A DNA stretch of 64,000 bases from Butyrivibrio sp. (GTDB taxonomy: Bacteria > Bacillota > Clostridia > Lachnospirales > Lachnospiraceae): NCBI GenBank assembly GCA_015056585.1, contig SVFZ01000089.1, positions 1-64,000 on the forward strand. Reading direction: 5' to 3'. Below are positions 1 through 7,994 of this stretch, in pieces; positions within the stretch are counted from its first letter, which is position 1; each line of letters starts with the position of its first letter. The translations under genes were made by a program, and so were the position numbers. The notes under the pieces are model-generated. The model saw only the letters and a list, made by a program, of their open reading frames with translations, had not been told where the DNA came from and ran no database searches.

Positions 1-172
1 AAATGATATCAGAAATTGTCATGATAAGGTTTGAACTCATGGCAATCCAGAAAAAACCGCTCTGCCTGATGGGAAGATTTCTTCTAAAGCCATAGAATAA
101 TAGAAGTATTATCTGTATAGGTATTGATGCTATGGCAAAGTCGTAGTTAAAAGGGCTGATCCAATTGAACAT
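1..172 (-). CDS. Membrane sensor N-terminus, partial (GGDEF/EAL-type sensor family)
   Basis: The reverse strand encodes the first 57 residues of a protein that runs off the left edge. It starts MFNWISPFNYDF and contains one hydrophobic helix (about residues 12-28), a short basic loop (GFRRNLPIRQ) and the start of a second helix ending near a TISDII motif. The ATG at 172 is preceded by AGGAG (complement of 181-185) at 8 nt spacing, which supports this start. The pattern of helix, basic loop, helix with an acidic residue is the same as at the N-termini of the two GGDEF/EAL sensors at 45.8 and 50.4 kb, so I infer a multi-helix membrane sensor of that kind. The output domain is outside the window and cannot be stated. 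Confidence 0.6.
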   Translation of the reverse strand, partial: MFNWISPFNYDFAIASIPIQIILLLFYGFRRNLPIRQSGFFWIAMSSNLIMTISDII

Positions 173-557
173 ATCATTGTCTCCTGTGTGCAGGGCAAGG
201 GGACTGAATCTGTGATGATAATACACCCGCAATCATTATTGTTGAAATATCGTTTCATTTTAATTGTAACTTGGATTGCGCTGTGACTCAACAAAAAGCT
301 TTATAAACGACTACATTTTATGATTTGTAGTCAGTGCTCAAGAATGTTTTGCACCACGATTTATGATGCGAAATGTATATTAGATCTATGACGGATTGAA
401 GCATATAGAAAGCTCAATTGGTTCAAGCTAAAGCAGATATCTTGTGTGTGTAGTGCATAAGAAATCCAATATCCTTTTCCTGGACAGATAGAGCAGTATC
501 AGAATATGATCAACAACACACATTTACAGATGTGGCTAAAGTATGTATAATGTATGT
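173..557. other. Intergenic region, about 385 bases, no gene seen
   Basis: This AT-rich stretch separates the leftward partial sensor gene from brnT. The only clear structure is a perfect inverted repeat, GACTACA at 309-315 and TGTAGTC at 326-332 with a 10-nt spacer, which could be an operator or a small hairpin. I do not see a convincing paired -35/-10 promoter for brnT, nor an open frame with a ribosome binding site. Confidence 0.5.
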
Positions 558-863
558 ATGGACAAGATAAGATTTGTATGGGATGAAGAGAAGAACCACA
601 TCAACCAAGAAAAACATGGCGTGTCTTTTGAAGAGGCGAAGACAGTCTTTTATGATGACTATGCACTCTTGGAATTTGATGAAGAACATTCAGAGCTGGA
701 AGAAGATCGCTTCCGTATTCTTGGGTTAAGCAAAAAAGGCCGGCTTCTTATTGTGGTTCATTGCACCAGAGAATCTGAATCTGTCATCAGACTAATATCT
801 TCGAGAAAAGCAACAGAAAATGAAAAAAACGGATACGACCGGGAAAGGAGAAAAGGCTTATGA
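558..863 (+). CDS. brnT: BrnT-family ribonuclease toxin
   Basis: The protein (101 residues from this ATG) has the BrnT signature: F-WD-E-K at the N-terminus, then KHGVSFEEAKTVFYDD, an acidic DEEHSE stretch, RFRILGLSKKGRLLIVVH and the C-terminal IRLISSRKAT. BrnT toxins are RelE-fold ribonucleases that slow growth when released from their antitoxin BrnA. I chose 558 because homologues begin only a few residues before the F-WD motif; an in-frame ATG at 543 would add five residues, and neither has a strong ribosome binding site. The stop overlaps the following brnA start by 4 nt, the usual coupling for type II toxin-antitoxin pairs, here in the toxin-first order typical of brnTA. The functional assignment rests on motif recognition. 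Confidence 0.85.
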   Translation: MDKIRFVWDEEKNHINQEKHGVSFEEAKTVFYDDYALLEFDEEHSELEEDRFRILGLSKKGRLLIVVHCTRESESVIRLISSRKATENEKNGYDRERRKGL

Positions 864-1099
864 GAATCAATGAAGAAAGAGACGAGTATTTAGAAAAAGA
901 GTTTGACTTTAGTAAGGCTGTAAGGAATCCATATGCCAAAAAACTCCATAAGAAAATCACTATCAATATAGATGTTGATGCACTGGATTACTTTAAAGAT
1001 CAGTCTTCAGAATCAGGTATCCCATATCAAAAGCTAATGAATTTGTATCTTGTTGACTGCGCTAAATCAAAAAAGAAACTTGAAATGACGTGGAAGTAA
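860..1099 (+). CDS. brnA: BrnA-family antitoxin
   Basis: A 79-residue protein overlapping brnT by the ATGA at 860-863. Its centre reads KKITINIDVDALDYFKDQ followed by GIPYQKLMNLYLVDCA, the strand-helix-helix pattern of a ribbon-helix-helix DNA-binding fold used by BrnA to dimerise, bind the brnTA promoter and neutralise BrnT. A ribosome binding site (GGAAAGGAGAA, around 841-851) lies inside the end of brnT. The pair sits alone between a leftward gene and a terminator, so it is a self-contained module. Autorepression of the operon is expected from the family, but I could not locate its operator. Confidence 0.8.
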   Translation: MRINEERDEYLEKEFDFSKAVRNPYAKKLHKKITINIDVDALDYFKDQSSESGIPYQKLMNLYLVDCAKSKKKLEMTWK

Positions 1100-1114
1100 T
1101 GCAATAACTACAAT

Positions 1115-1147
1115 ATCCCTCTGCATATAGGCAGAGGGATTTTTTTT
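1115..1147 (+). terminator. Intrinsic terminator after brnTA
   Basis: A perfect 10-bp stem (ATCCCTCTGC at 1115-1124, GCAGAGGGAT at 1131-1140) with a 6-nt loop is followed by seven T residues. It closes the brnTA unit and lies just beyond the 3' end of the leftward ABC-F gene. Confidence 0.9.
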
Positions 1148-1208
1148 ATTATGCATTCATTGCTGCTGTTTTGTCTCTATATTTCTTTATTTCTGCATCT
1201 TTTATTGC

Positions 1209-3242
1209 TTACTCCTGAAGCCCAGCCCATTCATCATATAATTTTGAGAGCTTCTCCCCGATTTCTGCCTGTTCATCTGAAAGCTTTCTTAGCTTTGCAA
1301 GATCTGTTCCTATGGAAGGATCGGCAAGAAGTTCATTTATCTCAGAATCTCTTGCTTCCAGCTTTGCAATTTCATCCTCACATTTTTTGAGAGCGGCTTC
1401 AAGCTTGCGCTTCTTGGCCTGAGCTTCCTTTTGTGCCTTCCAGTCAAGGGCACCGGTTTGCTGGGTAGAAGCAGACACATTTGAGGTAAAGGAAGTGCTT
1501 GAATGATTGCCGCTTAAAGTTTCATTATCATCGTTTGCAATTGAATTTGCATTTTCTGAATCGGCATATTTGTAGGTTCCGGCCGAAAGAGTAGCATTTG
1601 AAAGATTGCCGTTTACGCCGAAGAGTCTGTTCATCTGCTCATCCACATGCTCCATGTAGTAGTCGTAGTTGCCGATGTAGTTGACCATCTGACCGTGGGT
1701 GAGATCGAGGATTCTTGTGGCTGTTCTGTTTATGAAATATCTGTCGTGACTTACATATAAAACAGTTCCTTCATAGCCTGAAATTGCGGTTTCCAGAATC
1801 TCTTTTGACGTGATATCCAGGTGGTTTGTGGGCTCGTCCAGAATAAGGAAGTTTGCATCCGAGAGCATGAGCTTGGCCAGAGATACTCTGCCTTTTTCGC
1901 CGCCTGAAAGGTCGCCTATGCGCTTAAATACATCATCTCCCGTAAAGAGGAAGGCTGCAAGGGTATTTCTGATCTCTGTATTGTTCAGTGTAGGATAAGC
2001 ATCTGAGATCTCTTCGAACAAGGTCTTCTCATCGTGAAGGACGTGGTGCTCCTGATCGTAGTAGCCGATGTGGACCTTTACACCAAAATTAATTGTTCCT
2101 TCATCCAGAGTTTCGATTCCGTTTATTATCTTTAAAAGAGTGGTCTTTCCAGTTCCGTTATCGCCTATTATGGCCACGTGTTCGCCCTTTTTGATGGAGA
2201 AATTAAGTCCTGAGAAAAGATGCTCGTTTCCAAAGGACTTGGACAGTCCCTCGGCATCCAAAACATCATTTCCGCTCTCACAGGAGGGCTTTAAGCTTAT
2301 CTTCATGCGGTCATCAATGGTGATGGGCTTATCCAAAACCTCAATCTTATCCAGCATTTTCTCGCGGCTCTCGGCACGTTTTATGGACTTTTCGCGGTTG
2401 AAGGACTTTAATTTGGCGATGACCTCCTCCTGGTGCTTTATCTCAGCCTGCTGCTTGATGTAGGCATTCCACTCAGTGGCACGAAGCTGTTCTTTTTTTA
2501 CTGCATAGGCTGAGTAGTTTCCGGTAAAAGAAGTTATCTTTTTGTTCTCAACTTCGATTATTTTGCCGGCTATCTTATCTAGGAAATATCTGTCGTGGGA
2601 TACGATGAGTACAGCTCCCTTATAGTTCAGCAGATAGTTCTCAAGCCACCTGATAGAAGTCATATCAAGGTGGTTGGTGGGCTCGTCAAGGATGATGAGG
2701 TCGGGCTTTTGTAAAAGAAGCTTACCCAGCGCAACTCGGGTCTTCTGACCGCCGGAGAGGGTATTTATCTTTTTGGAAAGTTCCTCGTCAAGGAAACCAA
2801 GACCCTTTGCCACACCTGTAACTTCGCTCTGCCAGGCGTATCCTGAAAGACGCTGGAACTCATCATTCATTCTGGTGTATCTGTCCATGAGGTTTTCCAG
2901 TTCCTGCCCTGAAACGTGCTTCATCTGCTCTTCGGCATCCCTGATATTCTGCTCAAGGTCTATTACGTCTCTTTTTACCTCAGCAAGTTCCTCATAAATA
3001 GTGTTTTCAGAAGTGATATTCTGATTCTGGGCAAGGTACCCCCAGGTAACATCCTTGGAAAAAGTAACTTCTCCTTCATCCGGGGAAAGCTCACCGATGA
3101 TGATTCTGAGGAGGGTGGTTTTGCCGGCGCCATTGATTCCAACAATGGCAGCTTTTTCATTATTTTCTATATGGAAAGAACCTCCGCTTAATATGTCCTT
3201 TCCATCGAAACTCATACATATATTATGAACGTTTAAAATCAT
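1209..3242 (-). CDS. ABC-F family ATPase with C-terminal coiled coil (Uup/YdiF type)
   Basis: A 677-residue soluble protein with two ABC ATPase domains and no membrane segment, the mark of the ABC-F family that acts on the ribosome. Domain 1 has Walker A GINGAGKT (about 35-42), signature LSGGQ (162-166) and Walker B ending LDEPTNHLD (185-193). The interdomain linker (about 240-320) is charged and helical. Domain 2 has Walker A GDNGTGKT (360-367), LSGGE (445-449) and LDEPTNHLD. After about residue 540 comes a Ser/Asn/Thr-rich linker and then a charged coiled coil (about 600-675), as in Uup and YdiF, where it binds nucleic acid. Antibiotic-resistance ABC-F proteins usually lack this tail, so a housekeeping translation or ribosome-quality role is more likely. 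It is transcribed alone. Confidence 0.85.
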   Translation of the reverse strand: MILNVHNICMSFDGKDILSGGSFHIENNEKAAIVGINGAGKTTLLRIIIGELSPDEGEVTFSKDVTWGYLAQNQNITSENTIYEELAEVKRDVIDLEQNIRDAEEQMKHVSGQELENLMDRYTRMNDEFQRLSGYAWQSEVTGVAKGLGFLDEELSKKINTLSGGQKTRVALGKLLLQKPDLIILDEPTNHLDMTSIRWLENYLLNYKGAVLIVSHDRYFLDKIAGKIIEVENKKITSFTGNYSAYAVKKEQLRATEWNAYIKQQAEIKHQEEVIAKLKSFNREKSIKRAESREKMLDKIEVLDKPITIDDRMKISLKPSCESGNDVLDAEGLSKSFGNEHLFSGLNFSIKKGEHVAIIGDNGTGKTTLLKIINGIETLDEGTINFGVKVHIGYYDQEHHVLHDEKTLFEEISDAYPTLNNTEIRNTLAAFLFTGDDVFKRIGDLSGGEKGRVSLAKLMLSDANFLILDEPTNHLDITSKEILETAISGYEGTVLYVSHDRYFINRTATRILDLTHGQMVNYIGNYDYYMEHVDEQMNRLFGVNGNLSNATLSAGTYKYADSENANSIANDDNETLSGNHSSTSFTSNVSASTQQTGALDWKAQKEAQAKKRKLEAALKKCEDEIAKLEARDSEINELLADPSIGTDLAKLRKLSDEQAEIGEKLSKLYDEWAGLQE

Positions 3243-3321
3243 TGTGTTTTACTCCTGTTTTCTTTCGCCAAAACATTTTAGCATGCCGGGGCGAAAGTGG
3301 CAATTTATCTGTAAAAAAGAC

Positions 3322-3349
3322 TTGACCAAAAAGTCGGTCAGTATATAAT
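3322..3349 (+). promoter_or_regulatory. Sigma-A-type promoter with overlapping dyad
   Basis: TTGACC (3322-3327) and TATAAT (3344-3349) are separated by 16 nt, so transcription should start near 3356. A dyad TGACC (3323-3327) / GGTCA (3336-3340) overlaps the -35 box and is placed like a repressor site, but no regulator is apparent nearby. Confidence 0.7.
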
Positions 3350-3388
3350 AATTCTTTGTTGTTGTTAACAGTTATGAGGTTAAATTTT

Positions 3389-4663
3389 ATGTTATTTACT
3401 ATTGCTTTTTTGATACTTATTGTTTTCTTGTTCGTTGAGATTTTCAGATATATCAAGGTTAAGGCCAATGCATTTAGTAGAAAAGAAGTAAAGAGAGCTG
3501 CACAGGAACAGGTACAGAGGATTACCTACAGGGATCCGGTCATTTCCTGTGATTATTGCGGAGGCAAGATAGATACCACAAAGTTCACAGCATGCCCTCA
3601 GTGCGGTGCTCCATTTGATAATGATGAGGAGTGGAAGACAAGACACAATGTAGTGCCTGAGAACTTCATCGACAAGAGCACGGATGAAGTCATTTCTTTA
3701 AGGGAACAGAAGGCGCTGGAAGAGAGTAAGAGGATACTTAAGAACATAAAGAGGACACTGTGGGTCCTTGGAGCAATGATCCTTATTGTTATTATCATTG
3801 GCATTTCTTCCTCATCCAAATCTTCTATAGGCGGCGCTTACAGAAGTTCGGAAAAGCTCAAGGACGGCTCTTATTATAAGTACTCAAAACTAGACTATGA
3901 AGTTGACGGCGATGGTGTTATTTACGACTATGACGATGTAAAAATATCAGTTACCGGCTTTTACAAGAAGGAATATGATTATGTACAGGACAGGGGTGCT
4001 GTAGCAGTGGAGTTTGTTGTGGAGAACAACAGAGACGAGGATATCAAGCTTAATCTGTCCTGCAATTCATATAACGGTATTTCCAGCAATTCTACATATA
4101 TTTTTATATATGATACCTTCAAGAAGAACTCCAAGTCTGTTTTCTATGAGGAAATCAGAGAAGTTCCGGATTACAAGCTTTCCGAGGTGGTATTTGATGA
4201 GATCAAGGTCAGAAATACCGACTACTCCTACGAGAAGATTCCTTATGAACCTGCATTTGTCAGAACAAACGCAGTTATGAAATCCGGAGAAGTGGACCTT
4301 GAGGAATGCAAGCTTGTCTATTCCAACGACAAGGTAGAGGTTTACGCAAAGCCTGTTGTACTTACTCATGATGCCTACAGACTTTTTGTGAAAAATATTT
4401 CAGACAAAGACTTCTACATAGAGAATAAGGATATCAAAATTGACAATATGCTGGTGGATTCCACAGGCCTTTACAAGTGCTTTGTTCCTGCATGGTATAC
4501 GCTGAGAGTAAATTATTTTTACGCATATGGCGGCGATGAATACAAGGACCTGACCGGCAAAAATGTTAGCTTTAATCTGGAGTTTAACTGCACTGAAGAG
4601 CCAAGCGCTTCATTCCAGACAGGTTATATTGATATAAGTAAGTCTCTTTTTGAAGAAGATTGA
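3389..4663 (+). CDS. Zinc-ribbon membrane protein of unknown function
   Basis: The protein (424 residues from 3389) starts with a hydrophobic helix (about 3-20). Then comes a zinc ribbon with CDYCGGK and CPQCGAP (four cysteines as two CxxC pairs), a second membrane helix (WVLGAMILIVIIIGI) and a roughly 300-residue, mostly beta-type extracytoplasmic region rich in Tyr, Asp and Lys. I recognise no catalytic motif. ATG 3389 is preferred because GAGG (3376-3379) sits 9 nt upstream and the promoter places the transcript start near 3356; in-frame starts at 3356 and 3374 are less likely. Zinc-ribbon proteins with one or two helices recur in this window (10866, 12974, 24526). The cytoplasmic ribbon plus external domain suggests a sensor or scaffold, which is inference. 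Confidence 0.75.
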   Translation: MLFTIAFLILIVFLFVEIFRYIKVKANAFSRKEVKRAAQEQVQRITYRDPVISCDYCGGKIDTTKFTACPQCGAPFDNDEEWKTRHNVVPENFIDKSTDEVISLREQKALEESKRILKNIKRTLWVLGAMILIVIIIGISSSSKSSIGGAYRSSEKLKDGSYYKYSKLDYEVDGDGVIYDYDDVKISVTGFYKKEYDYVQDRGAVAVEFVVENNRDEDIKLNLSCNSYNGISSNSTYIFIYDTFKKNSKSVFYEEIREVPDYKLSEVVFDEIKVRNTDYSYEKIPYEPAFVRTNAVMKSGEVDLEECKLVYSNDKVEVYAKPVVLTHDAYRLFVKNISDKDFYIENKDIKIDNMLVDSTGLYKCFVPAWYTLRVNYFYAYGGDEYKDLTGKNVSFNLEFNCTEEPSASFQTGYIDISKSLFEED

Positions 4664-4674
4664 AGGTTATCCCA

Positions 4675-4703
4675 TTGACCTTGTCTTTTCCTACTTATAT
4701 AAT
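4675..4703 (+). promoter_or_regulatory. Sigma-A-type promoter for the CPBP protease gene
   Basis: TTGACC (4675-4680), a 17-nt spacer and a consensus TATAAT (4698-4703) predict a transcript start near 4710. This lies downstream of the in-frame ATG at 4706 and so excludes that ATG as the start of the next gene. Confidence 0.85.
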
Positions 4704-4741
4704 AGATGAAGTGTGAGATTATACTCATAAAGGAGTCAGTT

Positions 4742-5374
4742 TTGAAGCGTTTATACATACCGTTAGCGTGGGAACTGCTATTTGTTATCTCTACTATTCT
4801 TATGCCCAAGCAGGCTTTTTACTTGTTCTTTGTATTTTATGCCGGGCTACTGATATATTTTTACTATTTTCACAAGCAGTTTTCATTCAGGAAATTTGCG
4901 CGTAATCTCTCCAGAGTAAGGAGGTTCTGGTTACCTGTACTCGTTACTTTTATCGGACTGTTACTGGCAAATGACATTAAAAACAAAATAATTCAGCCGT
5001 TGTTTATTACAGCCAAGGACGGAACCATCAGCATCATCACAAGGAATGATATATTTCCTACAATAATGTATGCAGCAATGATGATAATTATGAAGCCGGT
5101 GGCGGAGGAACTTTTTTTCAGGAAAGCGATCATAGCCTTTGGCAGTAAAAAAAGAGTGTTTGCGCTTGCTGTGGCGAGCCTTCTGCTATGCGCCGTGTCC
5201 AGAGCACACGGAGTACTGGGGATTGCAGAATGGATGCTTATGGCTATTCCGGTAACGGTAGCTTACGTTGTTACCAGAAATATCTATATATCCGTTATGG
5301 CTCACGTGGCATTTGAGTTTTACGACAATATTTATTCCATTGTTTATGCAATCGGAAGGATCATGAACAGATAA
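4742..5374 (+). CDS. CPBP-family intramembrane metalloprotease
   Basis: About 210 residues with at least five hydrophobic helices. It carries the CPBP (Abi/CAAX protease) motifs: EELFFRK, the EExxxR catalytic pair; SRAHG, which supplies the second-motif histidine; and MAHVAFEFYDN for the third motif. Family members cleave prenylated or other membrane-embedded peptides; bacterial ones are linked to bacteriocin self-immunity and stress. I chose the TTG at 4742 because AAAGGAG (4729-4735) precedes it by 6 nt and the promoter just upstream would start transcription after the only in-frame ATG. The gene seems monocistronic, so there is no neighbour to suggest a substrate. Confidence 0.8.
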   Translation: MKRLYIPLAWELLFVISTILMPKQAFYLFFVFYAGLLIYFYYFHKQFSFRKFARNLSRVRRFWLPVLVTFIGLLLANDIKNKIIQPLFITAKDGTISIITRNDIFPTIMYAAMMIIMKPVAEELFFRKAIIAFGSKKRVFALAVASLLLCAVSRAHGVLGIAEWMLMAIPVTVAYVVTRNIYISVMAHVAFEFYDNIYSIVYAIGRIMNR

Positions 5375-5426
5375 CCTTCCGATATGTAAAATAATCCAAA
5401 CACATTCAAAGGAGAGGAAAAAAGTT

Positions 5427-6791
5427 ATGTTGGAGAAGTATTTTAAACTGAAGGAGCATAACACAACTGTCAAACAGGAGGTTATTGCCGGTCTCACCAC
5501 ATTCTTGACAATGGCGTACATTCTTGCCGTAAACCCTAACATTTTAAGTGCTTCGGGTATGAGTGCAAACGCTGTATTTGTCGCAACTGCAATTGCATCT
5601 GCAATCGCAACCTTTATTATGGCTTTCCTTGCTAATTACCCAATCGGTCTTTCAGCAGGTCTTGGCCTTAATGCTTATTTCGCTTACACTGTTTGTCTCG
5701 GAGAACTTGCAGGAGAAGAGGATCCCTTCAGGATTGCTCTTACAGCAGTATTTGTAGAAGGTGTTTTATTCATCCTTCTGTCATTCTTCAAGTTCCGTGA
5801 ACAGATCATCAATGGTATTCCACAGAATCTTAAATTTGGTATTTCAGCAGGTATCGGTCTTTTCGTTGCATTCATCGGTATGCAGAATGCAAGGATCATT
5901 GTTGCCAACGATGCTACAATAGTTGGACTTGGCAGCTTTACAGATCTTGATATGGTACTTGCGCTGGTAGGACTTATCATCATCGCTTCACTTGTTTATT
6001 TCAAAGTGACAGGCGGTGTTCTTATCGGTATTCTTGCTACATGGGTAATCGGCATCATCCTTCAGCTTGCAGGCGTTTATGTTCCTGCAGAGGGAACAAG
6101 CCTTCTTCCTGATTTTTCAAGAGGACTTCAGCTTGGTGCCATTTCACAGACTGCCTTCAAGCTTAACTTTAACTGGGCAGGTTCACACCTTATTCAGTTT
6201 ATTGCTATTACCTTCAGTTTCCTCTATGTTGACCTTTTCGATACAGTGGGAACAGTAGTAGGTGTGGCAGACAAGGCAGGACTTCTTGATAAGGACGGCA
6301 ATCTTCCAAGAGTTGATAAGGTATTCTTATCAGACGCTGTTGGTACTACAGCAGGAGCTCTTCTTGGTACATCAACCGTTACAAGCTTTGTAGAGTCCAG
6401 CGCCGGTGTTGCTGCAGGCGGTAGAACAGGTCTTACAGCGGCTACTACAGGTCTTATGTTCCTTGTATCTCTTGTACTTAGCCCTGTATTCCTTGCTATT
6501 CCTTCATTTGCTACAGCACCTGCTCTTATCTATGTAGGAATGCTTATGGTATTCTCTATCACAAAAGTTAAGTTTGATGACGGAGATATCGCAGATTCAA
6601 TCGGAGCTTATCTTGCACTTGTTATGATGCCACTTGCATACTCAATCGCAACAGGTATCATGTTTGCTATCCTTGGCTGGGTTATCATCAAGACAATCGA
6701 GGGCAAGGCAAAAGAAATCAGCCCTGTTATGTGGGTTGTGTTTGTTTTGTTCCTGCTTAGAATTGTAGCTCTTGTTGCAAACTTCCAGTAA
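5427..6791 (+). CDS. pbuG: NCS2/AzgA-type purine (hypoxanthine/guanine) permease
   Basis: A 454-residue polytopic protein that matches the AzgA branch of the NCS2 family along its length: VKQEVIAGLTTFLTMAYIL at the start, NPNILSASGM, the GLSAGLGLNAYFAYT segment and the later FLYVDLFDTVGT and STVTSFVESSAGVAAGGRTG signatures. These residues form the substrate site in hypoxanthine/guanine/adenine:proton symporters such as PbuG and PbuO. AAAGGAGAGG (5408-5417) precedes the ATG. The upstream gap is only 52 bases, too short for a purine riboswitch, so control by guanine or PreQ1 RNA is not evident. The exact base specificity cannot be read from the sequence, and the gene symbol is by family. Confidence 0.9.
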   Translation: MLEKYFKLKEHNTTVKQEVIAGLTTFLTMAYILAVNPNILSASGMSANAVFVATAIASAIATFIMAFLANYPIGLSAGLGLNAYFAYTVCLGELAGEEDPFRIALTAVFVEGVLFILLSFFKFREQIINGIPQNLKFGISAGIGLFVAFIGMQNARIIVANDATIVGLGSFTDLDMVLALVGLIIIASLVYFKVTGGVLIGILATWVIGIILQLAGVYVPAEGTSLLPDFSRGLQLGAISQTAFKLNFNWAGSHLIQFIAITFSFLYVDLFDTVGTVVGVADKAGLLDKDGNLPRVDKVFLSDAVGTTAGALLGTSTVTSFVESSAGVAAGGRTGLTAATTGLMFLVSLVLSPVFLAIPSFATAPALIYVGMLMVFSITKVKFDDGDIADSIGAYLALVMMPLAYSIATGIMFAILGWVIIKTIEGKAKEISPVMWVVFVLFLLRIVALVANFQ

Positions 6792-6884
6792 GTCTAAAGG
6801 ACTTGATAAGTTTTTTGACAGTAGTCGGGTACATGAAATCATCCCGAAATAATATTTCGCCAAAAAAGGAAAATATATGAAAAA

Positions 6885-6928
6885 ATATGCCAATATGCTA
6901 TAAAAACACAGCGTATTGGCATATTTAT
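6885..6928 (+). terminator. Long hairpin, probable terminator
   Basis: A 15-bp nearly perfect stem (about 6885-6899 with 6909-6923, core ATGCCAATA / TATTGGCAT) is followed by TTTATTT. The T-tract is interrupted, so termination may be partial. It separates the purine permease from hflK. Confidence 0.6.
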
Positions 6929-7017
6929 TTACTGATATTGATATTTTCCATGGCTGAAAGTATTGCTATACTATCTACATAACATAAATTGTTTTATATG
7001 AAAAGGAGGAGTGGGAA

Positions 7018-7977
7018 ATGATTTTTAACAAGGGACCCAAGATGCAGAGCCCTCACGGATACAAAGAGTTCCCTGCCAAAAAGAATCCCAAGCTATTTAT
7101 TCTTATAGCTGTTATTGTGGTAATTTTAGTGTGTGCGGGAGAGAGCTTCTATTCGGTAAAGGAGCAGGAGCAGGCCATTCTTACAATGTTTGGCAAGGTT
7201 ATCAGGGTGGATACCGCAGGACTTTATTTCAAGATTCCTTTTATTCAGGATGTTCATACCATTGATATGACAACTCATGGTATAGGAATCGGATATACAA
7301 TCCAGAACGGCCAGAATATTACGGTGGAAGATGAAGGAATCATGATCACATCGGATTTTAACTTTGTCGATATTGATTTCTATCTTGAGTACAAGGTAAG
7401 CGATCCGGTTGCAGCGTATTATAATTCTGAGGAGCCTGAGCTTATCATGAAAAACATGGCTCTTGCCAGCATCAGAAATACGGTTGTAAATTACACTGTT
7501 GATGATGTTATCACAACAGCAAAGGGGCAGATCCAGTCTGAGGTAAAGGAAACACTTCAAAGAGAACTCTCGGACAAAAACATCGGAATGATGGTTGTTA
7601 ACCTCTCTGTTCAGGACGCAGAACCTCCGACAGAAGAAATCGTTCAGGCATTCAAGTCAGTTGAGACTGCCAAGCAGGGAAAAGATACTGCAGTAAACAA
7701 TGCCAAGAAGTATCAGAGCGAGGAACTTCCAAAAGCTGAGGCAGATGCAGACAAGATAATTCAGGACGCAGAGGCAGCAAAGCAGGCAAGAATTGCAGAG
7801 GCTGAAGGTCAGGTTGCAAGATTTAACGAGATGTATGAGCAGTATAAATTGCAGCCTTATATAACCAAAGAACGTCTTTTCTATGAGACTATGGAAGATG
7901 TACTTCCTGATCTTAAGGTTATAATTACAGACGGTCAGACACAGCAGATGCTTCCTTTGGAAAGCTTTGGCAATTAA
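7018..7977 (+). CDS. hflK: HflK-like SPFH/prohibitin membrane protein
   Basis: A 319-residue protein: short cytoplasmic tail, one membrane helix (about 27-45), then an SPFH (band 7) domain starting EQEQAILTMFGKVIRVDTAGLYFKIPF, and a C-terminal helical region rich in Ala, Glu and Lys (about 200-280). Together with HflC it forms the HflKC vault, which encloses and modulates the FtsH protease in the membrane. AAGGAGGAG lies 7-15 nt before the ATG. The next gene follows after 17 nt and is the partner hflC, which makes this assignment firm for the pair. Which member is K and which C is by order and length. Confidence 0.88.
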   Translation: MIFNKGPKMQSPHGYKEFPAKKNPKLFILIAVIVVILVCAGESFYSVKEQEQAILTMFGKVIRVDTAGLYFKIPFIQDVHTIDMTTHGIGIGYTIQNGQNITVEDEGIMITSDFNFVDIDFYLEYKVSDPVAAYYNSEEPELIMKNMALASIRNTVVNYTVDDVITTAKGQIQSEVKETLQRELSDKNIGMMVVNLSVQDAEPPTEEIVQAFKSVETAKQGKDTAVNNAKKYQSEELPKAEADADKIIQDAEAAKQARIAEAEGQVARFNEMYEQYKLQPYITKERLFYETMEDVLPDLKVIITDGQTQQMLPLESFGN

Positions 7978-7994
7978 GGGGAGGTAAGACAACT

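Noticed and set aside
1151-1390. Rightward frame after the brnA terminator
   Set aside because: It begins inside the terminator region, is antisense to the ABC-F gene and has low-complexity Leu/His-rich content.
3223-3468. Leftward frame between the ABC-F and zinc-ribbon genes
   Set aside because: It crosses a rightward consensus promoter and has no ribosome binding site or recognisable protein.
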